From positions 977,501-1,041,500 of the forward strand of contig LSRY02000026.1 in assembly GCA_001643675.2 (NCBI GenBank): a stretch of 64,000 bases of DNA, read 5' to 3'. This document shows, piece after piece, positions 44,041-56,000 of the stretch. A model generated the notes under the pieces. The model saw nothing but the letters and a program-made list of their open reading frames with translations. It was not told the origin of the DNA and made no database searches. Every line of letters begins with the position of its first letter. Position 1 is the stretch's first letter. Origin of the DNA: Monocercomonoides exilis. Its lineage: Eukaryota; Preaxostyla; Oxymonadida; Polymastigidae. The position numbers and the translations under genes are program-made.

Positions 44041-47000
44041 AAGGAGCGATAGAGTGAGTATGTTGAATTAGAATTTCAAAGAAACAATAATGGAGAATTT
44101 TGGACGAAGAACAAAGAGAATGGAGAGAAAAGTCTATAAGTGATAAGATCAGGAGAAGAGAGAGAAATAGAAGAATTTGAATCAACTGTTGTTCTTGGCT
44201 ATATACTTGCTTTTCCACAATTCCATCCAGTTACTCAATCACGAGACTGGAATGATGATTTTGCGATGTTAAAGCCAAAGAAATTAAAGGTGATAAACTA
44301 TTGTCAATTTTTGAAAGTCAAAAAAATTATTTTTATTCAAATTTTTATTTTCCAATTATGAGTATTGTAAAGTTAGTCTTGAAACTTCGATTTTTTTTTT
44401 GTTTTTTTGATGAGTTTTGTTGGTTTAACTTTATTTATTTTTGGTTAATTTTTATTTTACTTGATCAAAAATATTCGATTTCACAAAAAAATCAAAAGGT
44501 ATGCTTTTTTTCAAATTAATGAATAAAACAAATATGCATTAAATAAATAAAGTGCAAAATACTTGTAACAAATGAATAAAACTCTTTGATCAATAAATAC
44601 CATAACAGAATTTATTTTTTCGATTTTTGATCTTTTTTTATGATGTTAAAAAAAATCACCCATTTTGCATTTCGCGATCAAAAATTGAACCAAGCATTTT
44701 CATCTTTATTTCTCATCGATGATTTCATAGCATTCGACTTCTACTCTTTTATTCTCTTCAGTCTTCGCAACATGAAAAGAGAAGTTGGGTTCAAAAGAAA
44801 TTGCTCAAATTTTCTTTCTTTCTTTCTTTATTCTTCAACTTTTTCCTTTTTTGCAATAGTTTCAATTGCTTTCTTTTTTATTTTTCGTGCATATGGTCAT
44901 TCAATAATATATTCCTTATTCTCTTCCTTTCTATCTCTCTCTCTCTCTCAATCTCTTTCTCCAAATCACTTTCTTCCAATTTCTTTCTCTCTTCTTCAAT
45001 TTATTTACATTCCATTATGAAAATAAATTATTTTCTTCACTAATCAGCATGGCATTGCCCTTCCTCCCCCTTCCTCCTCCTTCATTTCATCGTCTTCCAT
45101 AACTGCATTCTTTGCACAGGTTTTTGCAATTTCAGTTCTTTGTTACACCGAGAGGAGCTTGACGAAACACAATTTATTATCAAAAAAAAAAAATAAATAT
45201 TCAAGATTTTTTATGAAAAAATAAAAGAATAATAACAATTATTATCACAAAATAACTCAAACGATTTTGACTTTGTTTATTTCGTTCTCAAAATCATTGC
45301 TTCAAATTGATGATTATTAAAATTGAATAATTTTTTTTAGTTAATTAAAAAATTTTCGAAAGCACACAACATGCCATAAAGCAGAAACAAAATGAGAAAA
45401 GCAAACCGAGATATTTGAATTCAGCTGTTTGCAGTTAATTGAAAAATGAAAACGAACATCTTTCGAATTGACAAACTCCCGTTGTTTAATATTTTTTTGA
45501 ATAGCTTGTTTAATCAAATTGTAAAATTTTCAATTTGAAACGTTTCTTGAACTCAATTCCGCATAAAAAAATGTTTGGAATTTTATATTTCTTTAAATCA
45601 ATTTTGTGGAGAAAGTTTTATTTCAAATTTATTTTCTATTTTTAACTGTGAATAGATATAATGATTTTTTCTTGAATGTCAGAAACAAAATTTTGTTCTT
45701 TTTTTTGTTCGGTGTGTATTGTTATTATTCATATGTTCATATTTATTAAAGATTAACCTTTTCTTTGAACAATTAATTACAAAATTTATGAGAAAAATCT
45801 GATGTATTTTTTTATTTAATTATCGTTTTATGTGTTTTTATTAATTTTTTTCTTCAATTAATCTTTTTTATTTTCTTTTGAAATAACTGAAATATCATAA
45901 GCAGTTGGAATTTGTATTTATTAAATCAAAGTTCAAATTTGAGTTTGAAACACCTCACAGAAAAAAAGTCATATTTCTTTTATATTCATTTCTAAAAAAA
46001 AGTAACTGAATTTTTTCACTCCACAAAATTTTTATGAAAATGCAAAAAGTTAACATTTTCAAAAAATATTTTGTTATCATGTGAGTTGCTAATATTATTT
46101 ATTGAAACCACATCCCGTTTCACTGAATTTCATATTTCCTATTTGATATTTTCGTTACACATCGAGGAAAAGTTTTAAAATTACTTTTTCGGCATAGAAT
46201 ATTTCTTAGCAATCTTTCACGGTTGAAACAAAAATCTGGATAATTGTCCACTCACAAAAAATTTGTAACATTTAAAAACAATCACACACTACTGTTTAAA
46301 ATGAAGTCGAAAACACAAAATTTCTGCCAGCTAAGAAAATGAAAATTTTAATCATCTTTCTTGAAAACTTAATGAAATGGCATCACAAAAATATACTTTT
46401 CCTTTTCATCAATTCCACATTTCCCACACAGAAGATTTGACAAAGGGTTGTTTATAACGAAAAATAAAATTCAAAAAAAATATCTTTTCTATTCAAAAAG
46501 GCAAAATATAAATTTCTCTTTGCTATTCTCACATTTCTATTTTGCCGATAATTGTCAAACGCTCTTTATCGTTGATAAATAAACAATTGTTTATTTTTTC
46601 GATCTGGCTGTTCCTTTTTGAAATCATCCTTTCGTTCGTATTTTGATCAAATTTTTATCCTCAATGGGATTTTGAAATAAATGAGATGAAACAGGGACAC
46701 TTATTGTTTATGATATTGCTATTGCAAAAACAAATTTTGACACAAATCCCATTAAGATAAAAATTTTGATCAAAACTCGAACGAAAGTCTGATTTCAAAA
46801 AGGATCTGCCATCTTTCAACATTAACATTTTTGGATAGAAAATCAAATCAATCAAAATCTTGAATAACTGAAAAACATATGAGTCATTAACAAATACATA
46901 ATTAAATACTTCTATCTTTTTTCCTTTCATTTTTGAATTGACATAAAAAGACGAAATATGGAAATTATTTTATGAAAACTTTTCCTTTTTTCAACAAAAA

Positions 47001-47550
47001 GTTATTTCAAATAAAACTTATTTGTTAATCAAAATTTATGAAATTGTTAGAATTTTCATCATTTTTTGATCCAGTTGATCAATATCATCAATTTATTTGG
47101 TTCTTTTTTTTAATTGGAAAAAAATAAATTGAAATGAAAAAAATAAAAAACACATCAAAAAAATACAAAACTCGAATCAATTACTTTTCTGACTTTTCTT
47201 TTTCCATTTTAATATTTAAAGAATTCAAATTCATCAGTTGTTTCTTTATTGTCATAAAAAAATTTTTTTAACGCTCTTTTATCTTTTTTCTCAAAAACTA
47301 TTCTTCTTCTTCAATTTCTTTTTCTTTTTCTTCAATTTCTTCAATTTTCATTTTATGTTATTCATAATATTCATTCCATTTATCGAAAAGCTTTTCTTGA
47401 GTTATTCCTTTTCCGAAGAAGTCTGAACAACGTGAGTGTGAAGGAATGGAGTATTGAGAAGATTTAGAAAGCTTCATAAGAACTAATTTTGAAGCATTGT
47501 TGAGGACTTTGCAGTTGAAGAATTCTTTTTTGATCACCAATGGAGTGAAT
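44041..47550. other. AT-rich spacer
   Basis: No supported gene. A 73-codon frame at 44140-44361 (VVLGYILAFPQFHPVTQSRDW) looks locally protein-like and might be a relic exon. A CT-rich stretch lies at 44930-45000. The end (47358-47550) may still belong to the transposase C-terminus in another frame. Confidence 0.5.
46613..46803. repeat. Hairpin with ~60-bp arms
   Basis: The segment 46613-46675 and the reverse complement of 46742-46803 share CCTTTTTGAAATCA, CTTTCGTTCG, TTTTGATCAAA and AATGGGATTT in the same order, separated by about 65 bp. It may be a small foldback/MITE-type element. Confidence 0.7.
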
Positions 47551-48777
47551 TCAGTGTGAAGATCTTGTAACAATACATCTGCAAGGATTATTTTTTTCGC
47601 AGATTATGATGGATGATGGAGAGGTATTGTTGCAAAAAAGCTCCTTCTGAAACACTGTATATACACCTTTGTCCAATTGTTGTGACATATGTATTGTGCG
47701 TTGAACGAATGTGATAACATCAATTTCCGCTTCTTTGAACTGTCTCCATATAGTTGGATCTGCCCGCGATGAGTGTGAATCCACGAGAAGATGGCAACGA
47801 TGAGATTATTTTAGTATTCGCTTTCTTCTGTCAATGATAGCTGGCAGCAGGACCGTTAAGGCGTATTTTTTGAATGCTGTTTTGTCCATCCTACCGTTTG
47901 TGTTTGGCCAATTGTCAAGAACCGGAGTCAAAAGAGAAGTTAGTTCTTTTTGTTGAGTTGCGCTCGGCCACAGCACGATAGATGGAAGTGAGAAGCCATC
48001 AGCAGCGATTCCAGCAACGAGAGTAGCATTCGGTATCCTTTCGGCAGTCTTTTTGAATCCAGCTTGCTCATCAACTAGATGAACAACAACGCCACGTGAA
48101 GAAGTTGGAATGCGAAGCGAAGATTCATCAACATTGAAGATTAATTCCTCTGGATATTTATTTTCGTCGTGTAATGCCTGTAATTGAGCCAGCCACGGCT
48201 TTAGGACTTTCTGGCAAGATGCCGCAAGTCTATTGATATCAACTTGCTTTGGAAGCGATGGCTTTAATTCCGGATGGCACTTTATGAATGCGTGAACCGT
48301 CCTTAGAGTTACTGTCTTTTTCTTCTTTTCTTCTTTTTCTCCTCCTTCTTCACTATCGTTAATTATATTTTCCATCTTAATACAAATTAATATTCAATTC
48401 AAATATCAATTACAAACCTGATCGCGCGCTTTTCGTAACGTGAGGCTTGTCCCAGATCGGGATTTAATTGTTACTTCTTCCAAGAATTGCTTTTCTTTTT
48501 CGCCGCTAATAATTGTTGGGTGACAAACTTTTGCAATAGGCCTGCCGTTTATTATTGCTTTCACAGCGTGTTTCAAAGATTTTTTGCTGATTTCACCGTA
48601 TTTAACCCCGTCGACCAGCCTGACAACATTGTCATAAACAATGTACGCAATCCTTTCTAATCTTGAACTATATTTTCTGTAATGCAATGTAGACATTGTT
48701 TCCTTCAGCCGCTTCTGCGCAACTTCAGCTTTCTTTTTCACTAGCAATTTCATAGATATATTATGGGTAATGATCAT
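47551..48777 (-). pseudogene. pogo/DDE_1-type transposase
   Basis: Exon 1 (48418-48777) encodes a helix-rich, basic N-terminal region (KKSLKHAVKAIINGRPIAKV, SLTLRKARDQ) typical of the DNA-binding half of pogo/Tigger-like proteins. A 42-nt intron (GTTTGT...TTAAG, 48376-48417) leads to exon 2. The catalytic region shows LIFNVDESS (first Asp), HLLVDSHSSR (second Asp) and QLDKGVYTVFQ (third Asp), so a DD-D triad is kept. A TAA at 47806-47808 interrupts the frame between RKRILK and SHRCHLLVD, and C-terminal sequence (EFTPLVIKKEFFNC, about 47540) continues in another frame. Probably a recently inactivated DNA transposon copy. Terminal inverted repeats were not identified with certainty. Confidence 0.8.
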
Positions 48778-48874
48778 TAATTAATTTTTTTTATTTATTA
48801 ATTCTCATTGAAGAATTTTTAATTAATATTTAAATTTTTGAATGAATTAGAAATATTTCCAAACCTTTGTGCAG

Positions 48875-48949
48875 TCCAATTTCTCATGAAAGCTCAATAG
48901 AAAGACTTGAACCCTCCATTCCCCCCCCCCCCCCCCATGAGAAATTGGA
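48875..48949. repeat. 14-bp perfect inverted repeat around a C16 run
   Basis: TCCAATTTCTCATG (48875-48888) and CATGAGAAATTGGA (48936-48949) are exact complements. Between them lies a run of 16 C at 48921-48936. It sits about 100 bp upstream of the transposase start and might be part of a transposon end. Confidence 0.8.
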
Positions 48950-50070
48950 TTTCTTTCAAAATTCAAATATTCGGACACCTGAAATTGGTGAAAAAACAAA
49001 AATATTAAAATGAATGTAATTTGAGGGTCAAATTATCGATTTATTTTTTCAAAAAAAAAAAAGAACATAATAAGAAAAAAGTGCCAATAAAAAAATGACC
49101 CAGTTTCACTTATTTTTTCCAATATTGTTTTATGTATATTGCAAAAGTGAATACAAAACAAATAATGATTTTTAATTTTCGAAACGGGCAAACACTATTA
49201 TTTCAAAAAAATTCTTTTTTTTTCAGCTTGAATCACTTTTCAGTATTATACAGCTCTTTCAATATCATTTCTCCAACAAAAGATCAATTTGTTCTGAAAA
49301 GACCAATTGTAAAGTAATCAATAATAATTAGAAAATAAAATCTCAAGTTGCAATAAAACAAAGTTTTTTCTTTTCGTTGCGATTTTTGTTTGAGAAATCA
49401 TCATTATTTTTCAATTAATGTTGATACCGCATGTTGAAAACACTTAAACCAATGTGAAATGATAGAGTTGAACTATTGTTAAAAAAATAACGAAAATTGT
49501 TTGATTTACACTATAAGAGGCGTTTAAATACATATCAGCTTGAAAATCGAAAAATAAGAATTGCAATTCAACAAAAACTTCATATCGAAAAACATTCGAA
49601 AAGGTGTTGACAAATCAATCAAAAGAACATGCAAGAAACAACTGAAAATAACTATTCATTCCTTTTAACAATTCAGAGAATCATATAAAAAACAAAACCA
49701 CAAAAAACAAACAAATGAAAATTAAATGGTATCAAAGAAAAGACAAAAAACATAAAACAACAACAACAAAAAAAAAACTATTAAACCCATAACAATAAGA
49801 TCACAAAAAAAAGCTGTTCTATTAAAATAAAAAAAAGAAAAAAATAAAATGAATCGATATTTCCACAATCCATATACTTTTCATCCCTCAATCATTTTGA
49901 TTTTCAACAAGTCAATTTCTGAACACACATTATAACTCCTAACACATTTTCAAAATAATTAATTGCTTTTTCATTGAATCCTTTTGATATATTTTTGTGC
50001 ATTGCACTTATTCTTTCAAAATATGCATCTACTTTTTGATAGTTTCATCATTAAATTTGCTTCCTACACA
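48950..50070. other. AT-rich spacer
   Basis: A- and T-rich DNA with short A-runs and no supported gene. It contains the 3' flank of the giant minus-strand gene. Confidence 0.6.
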
Positions 50071-53000
50071 TTATTTAGAAACGTTTTCATCTTCATTATC
50101 TTCCTCATCGTTTTCAAAGTCAACAGCATCAGAGACAGTCAAAGTTGTTGCTCCAGCTGGAAAGTGTCGAATGAACTCGCGCTTCAAAAGAGAAAGCATG
50201 GGCCGAGATGACGGGTCTTGCGACAAACACAAACAAATCACATCAAATAACTGTGAGAATCTCACTCTTTCCAAATCTGGCCTTTCTTTGGCGCTGATTT
50301 TATATCCCGCCACCTCTGCTGGATATTCTCCAAACGGGATATCCAGTGTCAGACACTCCCACAACATCATCCCAATCGAAAACACCACTGATTCTTTTGT
50401 TGCTCCCATCTTCTTGTTGATCAACAGCTCAGGTGCCTTCCACCTCAAGCACTCTTTTCTGTTGTATTCATCATCTTCAAATGCTGATGAAGGAAGGGAG
50501 TCACTATCATCACTGGCGGATGTCACAACAGTCGATGACGAGATGGATGATGAATCTGAACTATCATCAGATGAGAAGTCAGAGTGCATCACAATGCAAA
50601 TGACCATGTGTTCTGAGAACAATACAATGTGAGGGCTCAGAGTGGAAAGAGAAGACAATCCATTTTCCATTTCATCAAAGGAGTGAAGTGCCCCATTCGC
50701 AACCCAAAATAGAATTTGGGCAGCTGTCATCTCTCTTTCTAGGAGAGTGCCAATAGGCATCTCCTTTGTCTTATTCAGTCCATGAAGCAGCATGAACAAT
50801 GAATCCCTCAAGTCAACAATCAGCTTCTCATGAGGGGATGAACAGGCCATTGCATCCACCAGATTCGACATCGATGAAGTGGTTGGGCACAGACTCTCTG
50901 ATCGAACAAATGTTGAATCTGAATCTGTCGTTGAAGTTGTTGAAATTGATGGTGATGGTGTTCGCTTTCTTGTCTCTTCTTCTTCCTCATCTTTCTCTAA
51001 AATCCATTGAGGGATCTTGTCCGAGTCTCTCCCCAAAATGTATTCAGTTGAGCCACTCTCAGATAGTAAATGCTCCGATGACTCTGAATGTTCCATGTTC
51101 GTCTCATATATTCTTTTTTTGATCCTCTCTTCATTCTTCTTCTCTGCCTCCCTCTCTGCTCTTCTCCACTGCTCCTCTGGTGACATCTCCATCGTCACCA
51201 TCTCGAATGCCTTCGGATCCTTTCTCACTGTATCATTCACAATCTCCTCCAATTCCTTTGTTCTTCTCTTTTGCTTTCTCCAACGAATAGTTACAACAAC
51301 AGATACAATCAGAACAATGATTAATACAACAACCAATAAAACAATCACAATCAATGCCCATGATGATTTCCCTTCTTTCTCTCCTTCAACAATCCTTACA
51401 TCTCCTTTTCCAACACTTTCACTCCTGTTCTTCACAATAAATCGCTCTGTTGATGATGGTGAATCTCCTTTCCCAAACACAATCCACACACTCACTTCTG
51501 TCTCTTCTCTCACTTTCTCCCATTCTGAACATGAAATAACCGAGTGAATCTCATTCTCCGACACAAACCCTTCTTCTTCAATCCCCTTTCTCATAATCTC
51601 CTCTTCATCCCCATTTTTCATGCTCATCTTCACTGACAAATCACATGGAAGAAGCAGCTTTCCCACAATCATCAACTCCACATTCCCATCTGGCTGTGTT
51701 GTGTTCTTCACCTCTTCCAAAATGGGGATGAAAAATGATGATCCTCTTTCAGTTGCTATCCCTCCCAATTCGCATCCCTCATCCAATATCCACAATGATG
51801 AGTTATCTTTCAGTCCATCTCCCCCTTTCACACTCACAACATCTAACTCCCCATTCCCTTCACAAATCACATTCCTTCGAGCTGATGGATATCCCTCAAT
51901 AGAGGGGTTGTTGTTCTCAAACTCTCCCTTCTCAATCCTCACACTCCCTCCACTCACCCACAGCCCGCCTGCCTTGCTATTTCTGATTGTTGTTTCCCTC
52001 ATCTCCACATTGCTCTTCTCAACATCAACCAATGACCCATTCCATTTGCATAACCCTTCTTTTATCTTGTTTTCTTCATTGACAATTTCATTTTCTTTTT
52101 CTCCATCAAACACACAATTCACAACCCTCACATCCTTGGAATTTCTAATCTGCATCATGCTTCCCTTATCCACCGAATTCACACATCTTCCAAATGAGCT
52201 GTTCAGCACACTCACCTCTTGCTCAGCATCTTCCATCCCAATCACACACCCCTTTGACATCACAGTCACATTCTCAACTCCCATCTCTTTCATCGCCACC
52301 TTCGCTTTACCTCCAATGCTCACAACATCCCCCTCACATTCGATATTCGATATTCTTGTTTCAACAATTATCACATCAGATTCTTCACAAAATGAAAGAA
52401 TTGATGTTGTTGAATGAATATCCCTGAATGTTGTTTCTGATATCTTCAGCTCTCCACTCTCCACACTCACAACTGAACTGTTCAACTTCATGAACTCAAC
52501 TGTTGTTGTTGAAATAGAGAAGAATTCACATTTCTGAATTTCCATTGAACCATTCTTCACTTTCATGAGACAATTGTGAGCTGACTCAAATCCATCTTCA
52601 AACTGGAATGAGCATCTCTCCACAGCGCTTTCATTTATAAACTCCATGATGCAATCCTTTTCGAATGATTTCTCAATTTCGGATTTCAACTTTATAATCG
52701 CCTGTGTCTTTTTCAATGAATTCACAACCAGATCTCCAATCACACACTCCTTCCTCACAAACCCTTCTCCATCAATCAGAATCCCATTCATCACCCCTTC
52801 CTGAATGTGTTCAATCCCACAGTCGATGCTCACACACGGATTGCTCTGTGCCCCACACCCCCTCCCATCGCTCCCTCTCCCACTCACAAACACCTGTGCC
52901 GAATAATAGAATGTGATCAGCGGAATCAGATCAACATCTCCCTCACTCGAAGCATCCCTCCCACAGATCGAGTTGTTCGAGTTCAGTGACTCCTGGTTGT

Positions 53001-56000
53001 AGTTCAGCGCAAACATTGTTTCGTTGATCTGGTGCTCAATCGAGCGGCATCTGACAAACACGTCTTTTCCCACATGTGCCTCATTCATCACAAACAGGAT
53101 GTTCACAATCTTGATATTCAGAGGCGGAATCTGACTCTCATTTCCATAATTCGCATGTGGGTCAGACCCATCAACGAACAGCCCTCCTCCACACCCTGTC
53201 TCACTCGAGCACTTGCACATCGAAAACGAGCTCCCATTCACTTTCAACACCGATCCCCCACTCTTCAGCACCACTCTCATCCCCCCTCCTTCAGCACTCA
53301 AACCACTCTTGCAACTCGACATCGAACACTCATCCATCGCACACTCCGCCCCATCCTCAAATGTTCCCACATCAACAACACTCGCTCCAATTCCTTCATT
53401 CGTGATGTTTGTGAATGAACACCCAACAACCCTCAGAACTGGTCTGTTCCCATTTGAAAATACCTTCTTTTCTCCATTCATCTGACTTTCCTCTTCCATC
53501 ATCGAAATCAGACTTCTTTCTGTCACATCAGCAAATGAGATGTTCACATTCTGAAGTGTCACCTCACCTGCACTTGGCCTGAACGCAATCAACCATTTCA
53601 ACTCTGAGATCAAACTCAACGAACTCCTCTCAATCAATACACTCCCCCCATTCACTCTCATCGCACAATATCCAAAACTTTCTGCTACCCCCCTCCCTGG
53701 GCCAAATGAACAATCTGACACTGACAATAATGTGTTTGCTCCAGATGATTCAATCAACACTTCATGATGGGTTGCGATGGCTGGCTTGGTGAATGACACA
53801 TTCACAAATGACAGACTCACATTCGAGGATATCATTGAACCATCATCCAATTCATCCTCATCTTCATCACTGATCGTCACTCCAGTCCCTTTCTTTGTCC
53901 CTTTAATCACCACTTTTGGTGAATCAAAATTTGGTGAAGAAAATGAAAATGAAAATGAAATGGAATGGCTCAGCAACCCTGATCCCACAATGGCAACGTG
54001 TGTTTCCCCTCCTCCAAGTGTTGGATGTCGAAGTGATATCAAGTGGTCAATCGATGAACATGGTGCTTCGGAATACCCACACCCACTGAAGTCTCCTCCT
54101 TTCTCAACTGAAACAAACCCATCCCCACTCCAGTTCCTCCACAAATACACAACCAATGGAATCACATATCCCTCCTCTCCTGTTGACTTCCTCTCCCATC
54201 CACACAATTCATCCAACGAGCCCAACTCCTCTTCCTTAATCTCCCATTTCAGGTGCTCCTCACTCACAATCTCTCTCAGATCCCATCCTGACACAAACAC
54301 ATTCTTCACTCTCCATGCATCACATCCCTCAAATGCCATCCCTTCAAGAACAAATGTTCCCATCTCATCTGCCAGCTTCACAAACATCCCTCCTCCCATT
54401 CCTCTCCCTCCCTCCTCAACATCCTCTCTCGGCACTTCACACCCTGAATATTTCACTCCTTTCATTTCCAACCTCCCTCCCTTCCCCACTGATATCTTCA
54501 TCCCTCCCCCTTTCGTCCCACTCCCCCCTGAACACACTGATGACAAATTGCATCCTTCAATATTCACATTCCCATTCACACCCATTTCCACATTCAAACA
54601 TCCTCCTCCTCCTCCTCCACTCCCACCAACAACTTCCACTCCACTCATTCGACTGTGATTCATCTCCAATTCAACTCCATTCGAAACAACAATAGGTGAC
54701 TTCCCACTCATTCTCACTCCCCTTTCCATCACAAATCCATCCACAACCAACACTCCTCCCTCAACACATATCACATTGTATCCAATCACTTCTTCATTTC
54801 CAAATGAGACTGAACAGCTCGTGATTGTGATGGTTGATGATGATGAGGAGTGGATAAATCCACTTCTCTTCCCATTCATTTCATCATTCAACACAAATGA
54901 CAAATGAATCATCTCAAATGATTTTGTGCACTCAATAAGGTTGTTTTGATTTATCGATCCTTCATCTCTCACAACCACCCTCATCACTTCTTCTTTCCCT
55001 GAAATACTCACCCCAAACGATGCCACTTTCATTTCACTCTTTATCCATGATTCTGATGCAACTTCGATTTCATTCACAGTGCTGCTCGCTCTCTTCCCAA
55101 CACAATAGTCAATCGTCAAACACCCAAACCCCTCAAACCCACAATGGCTCTGATCCAGCGCCCTCTCTCCTCTCCCATCAACTCTCAGCTTCGAGCCAAT
55201 TGAACACAAATACACAAACAGCGGAATCACTTCCCCTTCTCTCCCATCCTCACTCCCACACAACTTCAACACATCTGTTAAAATCACACCAAAATCAAAA
55301 AATGAAAATGAACTCCCATTCACTTTCGATTCCAACAACACTCCTCCACCACATTCGACAAACACATCCTTCCCATATTGAGCTTTGTTATTCTCCCCAA
55401 ACAAACCCTCTCTTCCCGATTCCATTTTCATTGAACCATCCCTGCTCTCCATCACAATCATCATCCCTCCCCCTCTCCCTTCACTTCTCCCATCTTCTCT
55501 CTCCTCTGAACCCTTCGCCTCACACCCATCAATCACACAACTCCCATTCACAACAACACTCCCTTCCCCCTTCACAACAACACTCATCCCTCCTCCTCTT
55601 CCACCAGCACATCTGCACCCCTTCACAACACACGACTCAATCACAATTATCCCATTCTTCCCCTCATCCCCCTCTGCTCCAACCACTCCACTCACCCATC
55701 CCCCATCTCCATTTCTCTTCTCGATGTTGTTCATCTCACACCCACAAAACACAACTGATTCCACCCCTTCGCCAAACTCAATCAGCGAGTGCTCTCCAAA
55801 TCTCAAGGTCTATGAGATCACCAGTCCCTCCACTTTCACTTTTCCCCCAATCACATTCACAAAGCTATATCCAATGAGATTCTCAGAGGAACAAACAACA
55901 GAGCAGTCAGTGAGTGTGAGGAGTGTGGAATTGGATGTGATCACAGATGATGATGATGCACTTGATAGAGCAGATGGAATACAGAATTTGATGTTTCTCA

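Noticed and set aside
44640-45043. Plus-strand Phe/Ser-rich frame as a membrane protein
   Set aside because: Composition follows the T/C-rich DNA; no start context, intron or motif supports it.
52700-55877. His/Ser/Pro-rich plus-strand frames of 200-290 codons
   Set aside because: Shadows of the giant minus-strand gene; no motifs of their own.
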